Below, in pieces: positions 19,623 through 28,600 of a stretch of 64,000 nucleotides of DNA. The position numbers and the translations under genes were made by a program. Origin of the DNA: Symmachiella macrocystis (GTDB lineage Bacteria; Planctomycetota; Planctomycetia; Planctomycetales; Planctomycetaceae). The stretch covers positions 2,149,980-2,213,979 of the forward strand of contig NZ_SJPP01000001.1 of assembly GCF_007860075.1 (NCBI RefSeq), given 5' to 3'. The notes under the pieces were generated by a model that was not told the DNA's origin, searched no databases, and saw only the letters and a program-made list of their open reading frames with translations. The stretch's first letter is position 1, and each line of letters starts with the position of its first letter.

Positions 19623-20855
19623 ATGTTTATCAAAATCGTTGACAATCGTTTGTCCCATTGGGTTCTCTTAACCTGCGTGCTGGGGTTCAGCGGCTGCGTC
19701 GAATTCAAGATGCCCGCCACCATGCCTTGGTCAAAGGTTCCGCCGGAGGCAAAGCCCGCCGACGCAAAGTTTGCCGAGGACCAGGTGACGGATGCTGCTG
19801 ACGAAGAACCGCTACCCCCGGTCGCGGTGCCGAATCGCCTTTCAGTGGTTTGGACCGACACGATCCTCAATCAACGGAATAAACCCTCCATACGCGGATT
19901 TGGCGGACGGATCATGTTCTACGTTGACAAAAGCAACATGGACGACAAACCCGCCGAGCCGTTGATTGTCGATGGAACGTTAACCGTCTATGCCTTTGGT
20001 GATGACAACGGGAAAGGCAAGGCGACCAAACCGGAGAAACGCTTTGTCTTTTTGCCCGAACAGCTGGCCAAACACCGCAGCAAGTCGGACATCGGACATT
20101 CCTATAGTGTCTGGTTGCCATGGGACGAGGTGGGCGGACCGCAACGACGTATTTCGCTCTTCGTTCGATTCGAACCGACTCAAGGTGGCGCGGTGATGTC
20201 CGATGCCGCTCCGAAAATTCTGCCCGGCGCGCTGCCCGAAGAAACTGTAGCGACAACAACCGCTGAAAAACCCACTTCTCATGGATCGCCGATCGAACAA
20301 GCCGCCGCACAGCGCGATGCGTCACTCGGCGTTGTTCAAGCGGGTGGCCCGATCGAATCGTCCGGAGCGCGGCTTCAGAAGTTTATTGACCACCAACGAG
20401 ATCACTTATACAGCATTGAACCGGTCGGCTATGAATCACAAGCTGCCGTGAAAGAATCGAACAAAGAAGCGATGTCGACCGTGACAATCGATGTTCCAGC
20501 GGCGTTTGTCGACCACTCGGGGTCGCCAGTGAACGCACAGGATACAGAACAAACGAGCCCCCATCAGGCCGAGTCAAAGGGCGCAACTAATTCGCAGCCG
20601 GCGGCGCCAGCGGAGGTGCATCCGCCTCAGTCCCTGGCTCAGGAGGCAGCGGCGGCAACTTCAACTCGGTATTCACGGTCAGGTCGTTTTGTACGTGATC
20701 GATTCCGGGTTCGAAAGTGGCAAGCAGAGCAGCTAGCCGACGATCCGATTCGGAGGCAACCTCACCCCGCAACGTGGCCGTCGGACCTGAGACCACCACC
20801 TCAATCTCCCCCAGTTGCCGAAATGAATCTGATTCCTCAAGTCGATACGCAATAA
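19623..20855 (+). CDS. planctomycete lipoprotein downstream of the secretin
   Basis: 410 residues from the ATG at 19623, preferred over a GTG at 19605 because GAAGG lies about 11 bases upstream. A lipoprotein signal is clear: hydrophobic VLLTCVLGFSGC with Cys25 as the lipidated residue. The next 150 residues form a compact domain with VVWTDTILNQRNKPSIRGFG and LTVYAFGDDNG, then a long Ala/Glu/Ser/Pro-rich linker. No catalytic motif is visible. The last 90 or so codons (from 20587) lie antisense to the BON-domain gene and look like the shadow of that gene. The position 68 bases after the secretin stop suggests a partner, perhaps pilotin-like; this is inference. Confidence 0.7.
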   Translation: MFIKIVDNRLSHWVLLTCVLGFSGCVEFKMPATMPWSKVPPEAKPADAKFAEDQVTDAADEEPLPPVAVPNRLSVVWTDTILNQRNKPSIRGFGGRIMFYVDKSNMDDKPAEPLIVDGTLTVYAFGDDNGKGKATKPEKRFVFLPEQLAKHRSKSDIGHSYSVWLPWDEVGGPQRRISLFVRFEPTQGGAVMSDAAPKILPGALPEETVATTTAEKPTSHGSPIEQAAAQRDASLGVVQAGGPIESSGARLQKFIDHQRDHLYSIEPVGYESQAAVKESNKEAMSTVTIDVPAAFVDHSGSPVNAQDTEQTSPHQAESKGATNSQPAAPAEVHPPQSLAQEAAAATSTRYSRSGRFVRDRFRVRKWQAEQLADDPIRRQPHPATWPSDLRPPPQSPPVAEMNLIPQVDTQ

Positions 20856-21288
20856 CGGTCGGTTCGGCCCTTTGCCGATGAGGGACATCAAAGCGAATCA
20901 CCAGCCTGGGATAATACAGCGATGTCGCACTGCGCGGCGGAAGCGGCTTGTTGATTCGCGCACTTTCATCGGGTGGCGGACGCAAGCCGGTAGTCGTCGA
21001 GGTCACGTTGCCCGTCGTGGTGGCTTGCTCCGAACCGACAAAACTAGTGACGTCCTGCGAGTCCGAACCGACAAACGCGCGACGGCTGCGATTGCCGCGA
21101 ATGAATCGCTCATTCCCGGTCACCGAACCGGTATCGGCGGCGGCAGCGCCGGGGCTCGCTCGCCTCGACAACGAACTGCCGCCCAATGTCCGTTTACCAA
21201 ACAATTGGGCTTCGGCAGCGCGCGGTGCAACCGCCAAAATCGTTACGACCAACAGGGGCAGCATCCAGCGCGTCATCATAGCATTCAC
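20587..21288 (-). CDS. secreted BON-domain protein
   Basis: 233 residues from a GTG at 21288 (ATGs at 21279 and 21276 are alternatives). A signal peptide (WMLPLLVVTILAVAPRAAEA) is followed by a Ser/Arg/Thr-rich linker and a BON-like module at about 150-210, including LGEIEVVVSGPTATLRGEVA and RRLAALLATFEPGIDHVQND with the tail LTVNTELKLP. BON domains occur in periplasmic and outer-membrane proteins such as OsmY and in secretin-related channels, where they bind membranes or oligomerise. It is convergent with, and overlaps by 269 bases, the lipoprotein gene on the other strand. Confidence 0.72.
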   Translation of the reverse strand: MNAMMTRWMLPLLVVTILAVAPRAAEAQLFGKRTLGGSSLSRRASPGAAAADTGSVTGNERFIRGNRSRRAFVGSDSQDVTSFVGSEQATTTGNVTSTTTGLRPPPDESARINKPLPPRSATSLYYPRLVIRFDVPHRQRAEPTVIAYRLEESDSFRQLGEIEVVVSGPTATLRGEVASESDRRLAALLATFEPGIDHVQNDLTVNTELKLPPLPPEPGTEADAPPLAPPAAN

Positions 21289-21912
21289 CGTCGAGAATTA
21301 GAGACCTATGCTTGTCTTCGGTCGCAAGCGGGCCGACGTCTGAATAGTCTACCACAACGGTGCATAGTCGTTACAGTTTGCGTTGTTTTTGGGGGTGCGT
21401 CTCCACGAGATGTCGAGCACACGTCGAAATGGCTCCACTCGTTCTTTCAACGCACGTTTCAATCGCCTCAACCTCAAGAGGCGCTTGAGGATTTGAAATT
21501 TTTCCGTAGTGAAGACAGCAAAAAGCCTTGTGCTGCAGAAGCTGGGGTTGAGACACGAGTCCAGGAAGAAAAACGATCTACTGCTTAAATGAGCGAAGTC
21601 GGCGGTGTTTCTATCTCCTGAACAATGAATATGTAGTCGTCAATCGACTCCTCTCGTGACCAGTCGGGTTGGGACAAGTAACGCTGATCAATGTCATTGC
21701 GAATTGCGCGGGCGCTATAACGGTTCAACCACAATCGCGGTTCCATAGAGACGCGTGGTTGTGCGCGATCGTGGTATTGGGTGGGTGAACCCGTTAATCT
21801 GAAGACAATAAACGGCAAACCACAGACCACGAACTCCCGTTGCCAGGAAACCCGTGACAGAATCGGCAGTGCGACTCCCTCGACTGAAGATGAGTCTGGA
21901 AAGGCCCATTCC
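21289..21912. other. 624-base spacer with an orphan hairpin
   Basis: No convincing gene. A small frame on the minus strand (21585-21986) and one on the plus strand (20872-21588) look like chance or shadow frames. A 7-bp perfect stem, CCTCAAG (21472-21478) with CTTGAGG (21484-21490), is followed by ATTTGAAATTTTT. That resembles an intrinsic terminator on the plus strand, but no plus-strand gene ends just before it. Promoters for the BON gene (minus) and for the sulfatase gene (plus) are expected here. Confidence 0.4.
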
Positions 21913-24252
21913 ATGAAATACTTTCTGACGGTGATTTGCGCTTTGACACTCCTGCCCCTCACGGCCGGCGCCGCCGAGCGCCCCAACGTGCTGGTGATCC
22001 TTGCCGACGACCTGGGCTACTCCGATATCGGTTGTTACGGTGGCGAGATTGAAACGCCGAATCTAGACGCCCTTGCCAAAGACGGTTTGCGGTTTACGCA
22101 GTTCTATAACACCGCCCGCTGTTGGCCGACGCGAGGGGCGCTGCTGACCGGTTATTATGCGCAGCAGATTCGCCGCGATAGCCTACCGGGAATTCCCAGC
22201 GGTGGGCGGGGGAAACGGCCGCAGTGGGCGCGGCTGTTGCCCGACATGCTCAAGCCGCTCGGCTATCGCAGCTACCACTCCGGCAAATGGCACGTCGACG
22301 GCCTGCCGCTGCAGTGTGGATTCGACCGCTCGTATTACGTGCAAGACCAAGGCCGGTTCTTTAATCCGAAAGTGCATTACGAAGACGACCAGAAACTCCC
22401 ACCCGTCGAACCGGGCGGTGACTATTACGCCACCAATGCCATCGCCGACCATGCAGTCCGCACCTTGAAAGAGCATGCGGAGAAACATGGCGAAACGCCC
22501 TTTTTTCATTACCTAGCCTTCACCGCCCCGCACTTTCCGTTGCATGGATTGCCCGAAGACATCGCCAAATATCGCGAACAATATCGCGCTGGCTGGGAAA
22601 AGGTGCGCGACGCGCGATGGCAAGGCATTCAAGAAATCGGTTTAGTCGACGGCGAATTGTCTGACGTCGAACCCGATATCGGCCCGCCCTACCACTTCCC
22701 CAAGGCGCTAGAAATCCTCGGCCCGGGGGAAGTCAATCGCCCCCTGCCCTGGGAGACAATGACAGCTACGCAACAGGAATTTCAAGCCACCAAGATGGCA
22801 ATTCACGCGGCAATGATTGACCGTGTCGACCGCGACATCGGCCGCGTGCTCGCGCAGTTGCGTGCCATGGGCGCGCTGGACAACACGTTGATCTTGTTTC
22901 TCTCAGACAATGGCGGCAGCGCTGAGATTATGGTTCGCGACGATGGTCACGACCCGGCCGCCGCTCCCGGCTCCGCCGCGACATATCTCTGCTTGGGACC
23001 GGGTTGGTCGACGACCTCCAACACCCCCTTCCGCCGTCACAAAACTTGGGTGCACGAAGGAGGCATCTCCACGCCTTTGATCGCGCATTGGCCGGCGGGA
23101 ATTTCAGCCAAGGGAGAATTGCGACAGAATGTTGGACACGTCATCGACATCGTCCCCACGATTCTCGATATCGCCGGCGGCGCGCCGCTGAAAACTTGGA
23201 ACGACCAACCGGTCCCCCCCGCACCGGGCAAAAGCCTCGTCCCAGCGTTCGCGAAGGACGACACGGTCAAGCGGGATTCACTGTGGTGGTCGCACGAAGG
23301 CAATCGCGCGCTGCGCGTCGGCAATTGGAAATTGGTTGCCGCGCGCGACGACGACTGGGAACTCTATGACCTTCACGGGGATCGCACTGAACAACACAAC
23401 CTGGCCGCCAAACATCCTGACAAAGTCGACGACATGCGGCGCAAATGGGAACAGCTTGAGTATGAATTCCGCCAATTTGCAACGCGCGATTTGCCGCAAT
23501 CGTCGTTGTTGCCCCGCAAAGAGCTGATCCTGCCGGGCAAATCGTTTTTTGTCGCCGATCGACCAGCTTTTATCTTCTATCCCCCGCGAGAAAAACGCTG
23601 CAAGCCGCAACCTTGGATTCTCTACGCACCCACATTACCGGGTCTGCCCGACCGCCACGAAAAATGGATGCACGAACAATTCCTCGCAGCTGGGGTCGCC
23701 GTGGCGGGGATCGATATCGGCGAGTCCTTCGGCAGTCCGCGCGGACAAAAATTGTACAACGCCTTGCATCGTGAACTGACCACCAAACGGGGCTTTGCGC
23801 AAAAACCGTGCTTGTTGGGCCGCAGTCGAGGAGGCTTGATGATCACCAGTTGGGCGGCGGCTCACCCCGAGAAAGTCGCCGGCATCGCCGGGATCTATCC
23901 CGTTTTGGACCTGACCGCCTATCCCGGTGTGGACAAGGCGGCTGGTGCATACGGTTTGACTGCCGAGCAACTACAAAACCGGCTCGCAAAGCACAATCCC
24001 ATCGAAAATGTAGAAGCACTCGCCCGCGCCGGTGTCCCAGCCTTTTTCATTCATGGCGACAGCGACAAGGTCGTCCCCTTGGAGACAAACTCCGCCGAAT
24101 TCGTGCGTCGCTACAAAGCCGCCGGCGCCGAATCGCTCGTGCAACTTGTCATTGCCGACGGGCAAGGCCACAATTACTGGGACGGGTTTTTTCACTGCCA
24201 AGAATTGATCGACTTCGCCGTTAAACAAGCAACCGCCACTACGGAAAAGTAG
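21913..24252 (+). CDS. sulfatase fused to a C-terminal alpha/beta-hydrolase
   Basis: 779 residues. The start ATG at 21913 gives a signal peptide (MKYFLTVICALTLLPLTAGA). The type I sulfatase domain covers about 23-530: metal site NVLVILADDLGYSDIGCYGG, formylglycine motif CWPTR with Cys70, LILFLSDNGGSAE and the KTWVHEGGISTPLIAHWPAG block. A second domain (about 543-775) is an alpha/beta-hydrolase with nucleophile elbow GRSRGG (Ser638), a probable acid in HGDSDKVVP and a probable His in DGQGHNYWDG. It would desulfate and also deacylate or otherwise hydrolyse an ester on the same substrate, perhaps an algal sulfated polysaccharide. Maturation needs a formylglycine-generating enzyme that is not in this window. 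Confidence 0.9.
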   Translation: MKYFLTVICALTLLPLTAGAAERPNVLVILADDLGYSDIGCYGGEIETPNLDALAKDGLRFTQFYNTARCWPTRGALLTGYYAQQIRRDSLPGIPSGGRGKRPQWARLLPDMLKPLGYRSYHSGKWHVDGLPLQCGFDRSYYVQDQGRFFNPKVHYEDDQKLPPVEPGGDYYATNAIADHAVRTLKEHAEKHGETPFFHYLAFTAPHFPLHGLPEDIAKYREQYRAGWEKVRDARWQGIQEIGLVDGELSDVEPDIGPPYHFPKALEILGPGEVNRPLPWETMTATQQEFQATKMAIHAAMIDRVDRDIGRVLAQLRAMGALDNTLILFLSDNGGSAEIMVRDDGHDPAAAPGSAATYLCLGPGWSTTSNTPFRRHKTWVHEGGISTPLIAHWPAGISAKGELRQNVGHVIDIVPTILDIAGGAPLKTWNDQPVPPAPGKSLVPAFAKDDTVKRDSLWWSHEGNRALRVGNWKLVAARDDDWELYDLHGDRTEQHNLAAKHPDKVDDMRRKWEQLEYEFRQFATRDLPQSSLLPRKELILPGKSFFVADRPAFIFYPPREKRCKPQPWILYAPTLPGLPDRHEKWMHEQFLAAGVAVAGIDIGESFGSPRGQKLYNALHRELTTKRGFAQKPCLLGRSRGGLMITSWAAAHPEKVAGIAGIYPVLDLTAYPGVDKAAGAYGLTAEQLQNRLAKHNPIENVEALARAGVPAFFIHGDSDKVVPLETNSAEFVRRYKAAGAESLVQLVIADGQGHNYWDGFFHCQELIDFAVKQATATTEK

Positions 24253-24319
24253 GTCATGCTGTGCATGATGAAGCTCCAACATAATTCACCAGATACAGAA
24301 CCGTCATGCACCGCATGAC
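24253..24319. repeat. paired palindromes after the sulfatase gene
   Basis: GTCATGCTGTGCATGA at 24253-24268 is itself nearly palindromic. A second palindrome, GTCATGCACCGCATGAC, is at 24303-24319. The second, read on the opposite strand, matches the first at 15 of 16 positions. The RNA could form two small hairpins or one long stem with a loop of about 35 bases. There is no strong T-run, so it could be a processing or attenuation element between the sulfatase gene and the next one. Confidence 0.5.
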
Positions 24320-24346
24320 TTATAAAATATAGAAAGCCGAGTCGAT

Positions 24347-25636
24347 ATGCCCCGGGTTTACATGGTTTTAGCTGTGACGTTGTTGTTCGTGGTCGAGTCG
24401 ACCGGATGCGCGGAGCAGGAATCGGGCACGGCTGTCGCCACTCCAGCCGCGATTTCAGTTTCCGAAGCGGATTGGCCTTGGTGGCGAGGATATCAGCGCA
24501 ACGGCATCGCTCCAGCCGGCCAATCGCCGCCGACCACCTGGAGCAAAGACGAAAACGTGATCTGGAAAGCGCCGATTCCAGGCCGCGGACACAGTTCGCC
24601 AACCGTGGTGGGCGAGCGCATCTTTATCACCACCGCTGATGAAGAACAACAAACCCAGTCGGTGATCTGTTTCGATCGCGAGACGGGAAATCAGCTTTGG
24701 AAAACCGACGTCCACACCGGCGGCCTGACCGATAAAGGCAACAAAAAATCGACACAGGCTTCGTCGTCCGTCGCTTGCGACGGCGAGCGGTTATTCATCA
24801 ATTTTCTCAACAACGACGCCGTCTATACCACCGCGCTGACCATCGACGGGAAAAAGTTGTGGCAAAAAAAGGTCACTGATTATGTCGTGCATCAGGGCTA
24901 TGGATCGTCACCGGCCATTTACGGTTCGGTAGTAATCGTCTCGGCCGACAACAAAGGAGGCGGCGCGATTGCCGCTTTCGATCGCGAGACCGGCGAGCTA
25001 GTCTGGAAACACAATCGGCCGAGTGAGCCGAATTACGCGTCGCCGATCATTCTCAACGTCGCCGGCAAGGACCAAGTGATCTTCACCGGTTGCGATCTTG
25101 TCTCGAGTTATGACCCGCTGACCGGCAAGCAGAATTGGGAAGTCGAGGGAGCGACGACTGAATGTGTGACGTCGACTCCCACCGACGGAAACCTCGTCTT
25201 TTCCAGCGGCGGCTACCCCAAGAACCATGTTTCTGCCATCCGCGGCGACGGTTCGGGCGAGATCGCCTGGGAAAACAAGACCCGCGTCTATGTCCCTTCG
25301 ATGCTAGTCATCGATGGCCATCTGTACGCAGTGTCCGATAAGGGAATTGTCTATTGCTGGAAGAGCGACAGTGGCGAAGAACTCTGGAAAAAACGCATCG
25401 GCGGTCCGTTCACTTCGACCCCCGTGTTAGCGGGCGGCCGATTGTATGCCACGACCGAAGACGCAACGACCTACGTCGTCACGGTCAGCCCCGAGGGACT
25501 GGAAAACGTCTCCAAAAACCAACTCGGCGATGAAACCTATGCGACACCGGCCATCTGTGGCAGCCGTATTTACATGCGGGTCGTGGAGACCGTGGATGGC
25601 AAACGACAAGAAATGTTGTATTGTCTCGGCGAATAG
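24347..25636 (+). CDS. PQQ-like beta-propeller repeat lipoprotein
   Basis: 429 residues. A lipoprotein-type signal (VLAVTLLFVVESTGC, lipid Cys about 21) precedes an eight-bladed PQQ-like propeller at about 45-425. Blade motifs with the W-docking pattern recur: DENVIWKAPIPG, RETGNQLWKTDVHTGG, RETGELVWKHNRP, DSGEELWKKRIGG. No catalytic domain is present, so it is a binding or assembly protein of the BamB/outer-membrane-protein type common in planctomycetes rather than a quinoprotein dehydrogenase. It starts about 95 bases after the sulfatase and may share its transcript. Confidence 0.82.
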   Translation: MPRVYMVLAVTLLFVVESTGCAEQESGTAVATPAAISVSEADWPWWRGYQRNGIAPAGQSPPTTWSKDENVIWKAPIPGRGHSSPTVVGERIFITTADEEQQTQSVICFDRETGNQLWKTDVHTGGLTDKGNKKSTQASSSVACDGERLFINFLNNDAVYTTALTIDGKKLWQKKVTDYVVHQGYGSSPAIYGSVVIVSADNKGGGAIAAFDRETGELVWKHNRPSEPNYASPIILNVAGKDQVIFTGCDLVSSYDPLTGKQNWEVEGATTECVTSTPTDGNLVFSSGGYPKNHVSAIRGDGSGEIAWENKTRVYVPSMLVIDGHLYAVSDKGIVYCWKSDSGEELWKKRIGGPFTSTPVLAGGRLYATTEDATTYVVTVSPEGLENVSKNQLGDETYATPAICGSRIYMRVVETVDGKRQEMLYCLGE

Positions 25637-25664
25637 CGCAGGCCTCTCGGTGATTGCTTGAACC

Positions 25665-28600
25665 ATGTCCAGTCTTATTCAATCCCCTGAATCACCGGCA
25701 ACGTTTACGTCGCTCCCCGAAGACGTAGCGGCAAAGCTGCGCGGATTAGCCCGACGGTTGCGGCGGTTGGCACTCCTGCGCGGGATTGGTCTGTTGCTGG
25801 CTGTCAGCGGCGCTATGATCGCTGCCGGACTGGCTGCCGATTTTTTCTTAGAAGTCCCCACAGCCCTACGTGTCATCTGGCTGGGCGCCACCGGAATTGT
25901 GGCTCTAGTCATAACCAGTTGGTCTATCATTCGCCCATTGCTCAACCGTTATGCTGGTGTGAATTTGGCGGCAGTCGTCGAAGTGGCGCATCCCGCGCTG
26001 GGTGAACGGCTTTCCTCGCTGGTGGAACTTACGCATGCGGAAACCCCCACGAGTTGGCGCGGTTCCGCGTTGATGCTCAATCACCTTACCCGCGAGACGT
26101 TGCAGGCCACCGCCCCGATCGATTTCAATTCCGCCGCCCCCGCAAAACAGAGCGTACGCATAGGACTACTCGGCTTGGCCGCAGTATTGCTTTTAGCCGC
26201 ACCGGCGCTGTTCGCTCCGGACGGTTATCGGCTCATGCTCACGCGGTTTCTGATTCCATGGGGCAATTATGAGCGTGCGAGCGATATCTATTTCGATGTC
26301 CCCGGCGGAGACCGTGTCGCCGCACGCGGACAGGACATGACACTGCGGGCCGTTCCTCATTCTCGACAGGGAAGGGATTCCTTGCCGCGCGAGGCGAAAT
26401 TGGAATTCACCGCGGGACCGCAAGCCGGCGTCGTGCGCCCCGTCGAGTGGAGTCCCACCGCCGAGGCGTTCCTAGTGACGATTCCCCACGTACAAGACGA
26501 CTTTCAATTCGCATTTGCCGCTGGTAAAGCACGCTCACGAAGCTACACCGTCCGCGTGGTCGATCCTCCGCAAATGGGCACCTGCGTATTGTATGTCCAA
26601 CCGCCTGAATACACAAAACTGCCGGCAGAGTCGCACGACGGCGCGGTCGGCGAGATCACGGTCTTTGAGCACAGCCGCTTGCGCGGGGAATTGACCTTCC
26701 CCAACAAAGTGGTCGCCGCGGAATGGTTACAAGGCAATCGTCGGGATTTGAAGAAAGTCTTTGCCGCCAACGACATCGAGAAGATACCCCCAGACATTGT
26801 CCGCCACGCATTCACAATTGCCGTTAACAGCCGGTCGGCGCGTTTGGAGTTCACCGCAGACCAGGGAGGGCCGTTTGAATTTTTCCTCGTCGATCCTCAT
26901 GGATTCCATAACGTGCCGACCGTCGCCCGCAGCTTGCGCATCCGCCGCGACCACCCTCCTGAGTTCATCGGGTTGCACGATGATCTGCCGATGTCGATCG
27001 CGCCCGGTGCTCCACTGGGAGTCACGGCAACTGTGCGCGACGATTTCGCGGTCAGTCAGCTGCAACTGGAAATTGAATTCCCGCAAGGAGGATCGCAAAT
27101 TATCGATGCCCCCGCCGCGAAGCTGGGGGCTGCAGAAGTATCCTCTACCTTTGAGGTCGATCTCCCCTCAAAGCTACAAATGCCCGGCACACTCTTCACC
27201 TACCGATTTCGCGCTGCCGATAACCGGCCAAGCCCCGGACCGCAGTGGGTGACCTCCGAGCCGCACACCGTGTTGATCCAACCCGACGCCCCTTCGGCCA
27301 AAGAGCAATCACTCGCTCGCGAACACCAACGGTTGGCGGAGGAACTGGCTGAGATCCACAACGAAACGCGACAACAACAATCGCGCGTCGCCGCTTTAAA
27401 AGATACGGACACCCCAAAGTTCCTGCGAACGCTCGCCACACAACAACGGCAACTGGCCCAACGCTTGGAGCACGTGGCCGACACCTTCGACAAACGGCCG
27501 GTTCTGTCGAGCCTGGCGCCGACCGCACGCAAGATCGCGAAAGAATACCTGCAAACCTCGGCCCACGATATCACACAGGCGATCTCCGAAACCGGCGAGC
27601 AACGCACAGCAGCACTGCAAGCATCGGTCACCCAACTGGATGACGCGGACGAAGCGTTGGCGGAATTGCGGCGGCGGTTCGAACGATTGGCAGCGCTTGA
27701 GCGTGATCTGTTGGATCTGGACCGCATGGCAGCGCAGGCACAAGAATTATCACAACAACTCGCCGCACTACAGCGTCGGCAAGCGGAACTAGCCGCCCAA
27801 CCCGAATCGGCCCAGCAACAGCAGGACCTGCAAACATTGGTCGAGCAACAACGACAAGCGGAAAAACAAGCCGCCGAGTTGGCCGAACAATTGAAGGACC
27901 TTGTTGAACAACATCCCGAAATCCTCGAAGCAGCCCGGCAAGCGCGGTTGCAGGAACTCGGCCGCTTGGGCCGCGCAGCCCAGGGTATTGCCGATGCGCA
28001 AGAAGAATTAGCAACCACGATCGAACAAGACCCCATTGCAGAGACCGATGCGACCAACGAAGCCACGCAGCAGAACCTCAAGCTGATCACCGCGCAGCGT
28101 GATTTGGCCCGTGAAGCGGTCGATTTCGCGCGGCAAGCGGCTGGCCAACTCGGACCCCAATCGAAATTGGCTCAACAGGCGCTCAACATGGCTCAACAAG
28201 CGCATCGCGCCGCTACAGCAGCGGCAAACGGCCAAGCACCACAAGCCGCAAAAGCCGCCCAACAAGCGGCTGACATGGCCCAAGAAATGACGACCGACCA
28301 GGAGTCATTGAATGCCCAGGCCCAGGCTTTGCGGCAAAGGCAACAAGAATTGTCGCAGCAATTCGCCGAGATGGCCGCCGACCCTCAGCGACGACAGGCG
28401 GCCCAGCAGTTTGGACAGAAGAACTTGGCCGCACAGACAGAAGAATTGCAACGTCAATTGCAGGAGTCCGCCCAAGATTTAGAAGCAAAGCCGCTCAATC
28501 TCAAACCGCAAGGCGAACAGACTCGCCAAGCGGAGCAGGAGACCGCCCAAGCCCGCAAACAGATGCAGCAGGCGACGGAATCGCTTAAGCAAAATCAATC

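Noticed and set aside
21585-21986. 133-codon minus-strand frame between BON and sulfatase genes
   Set aside because: It overlaps the sulfatase signal peptide, has no ribosome-binding site and no recognisable domain.
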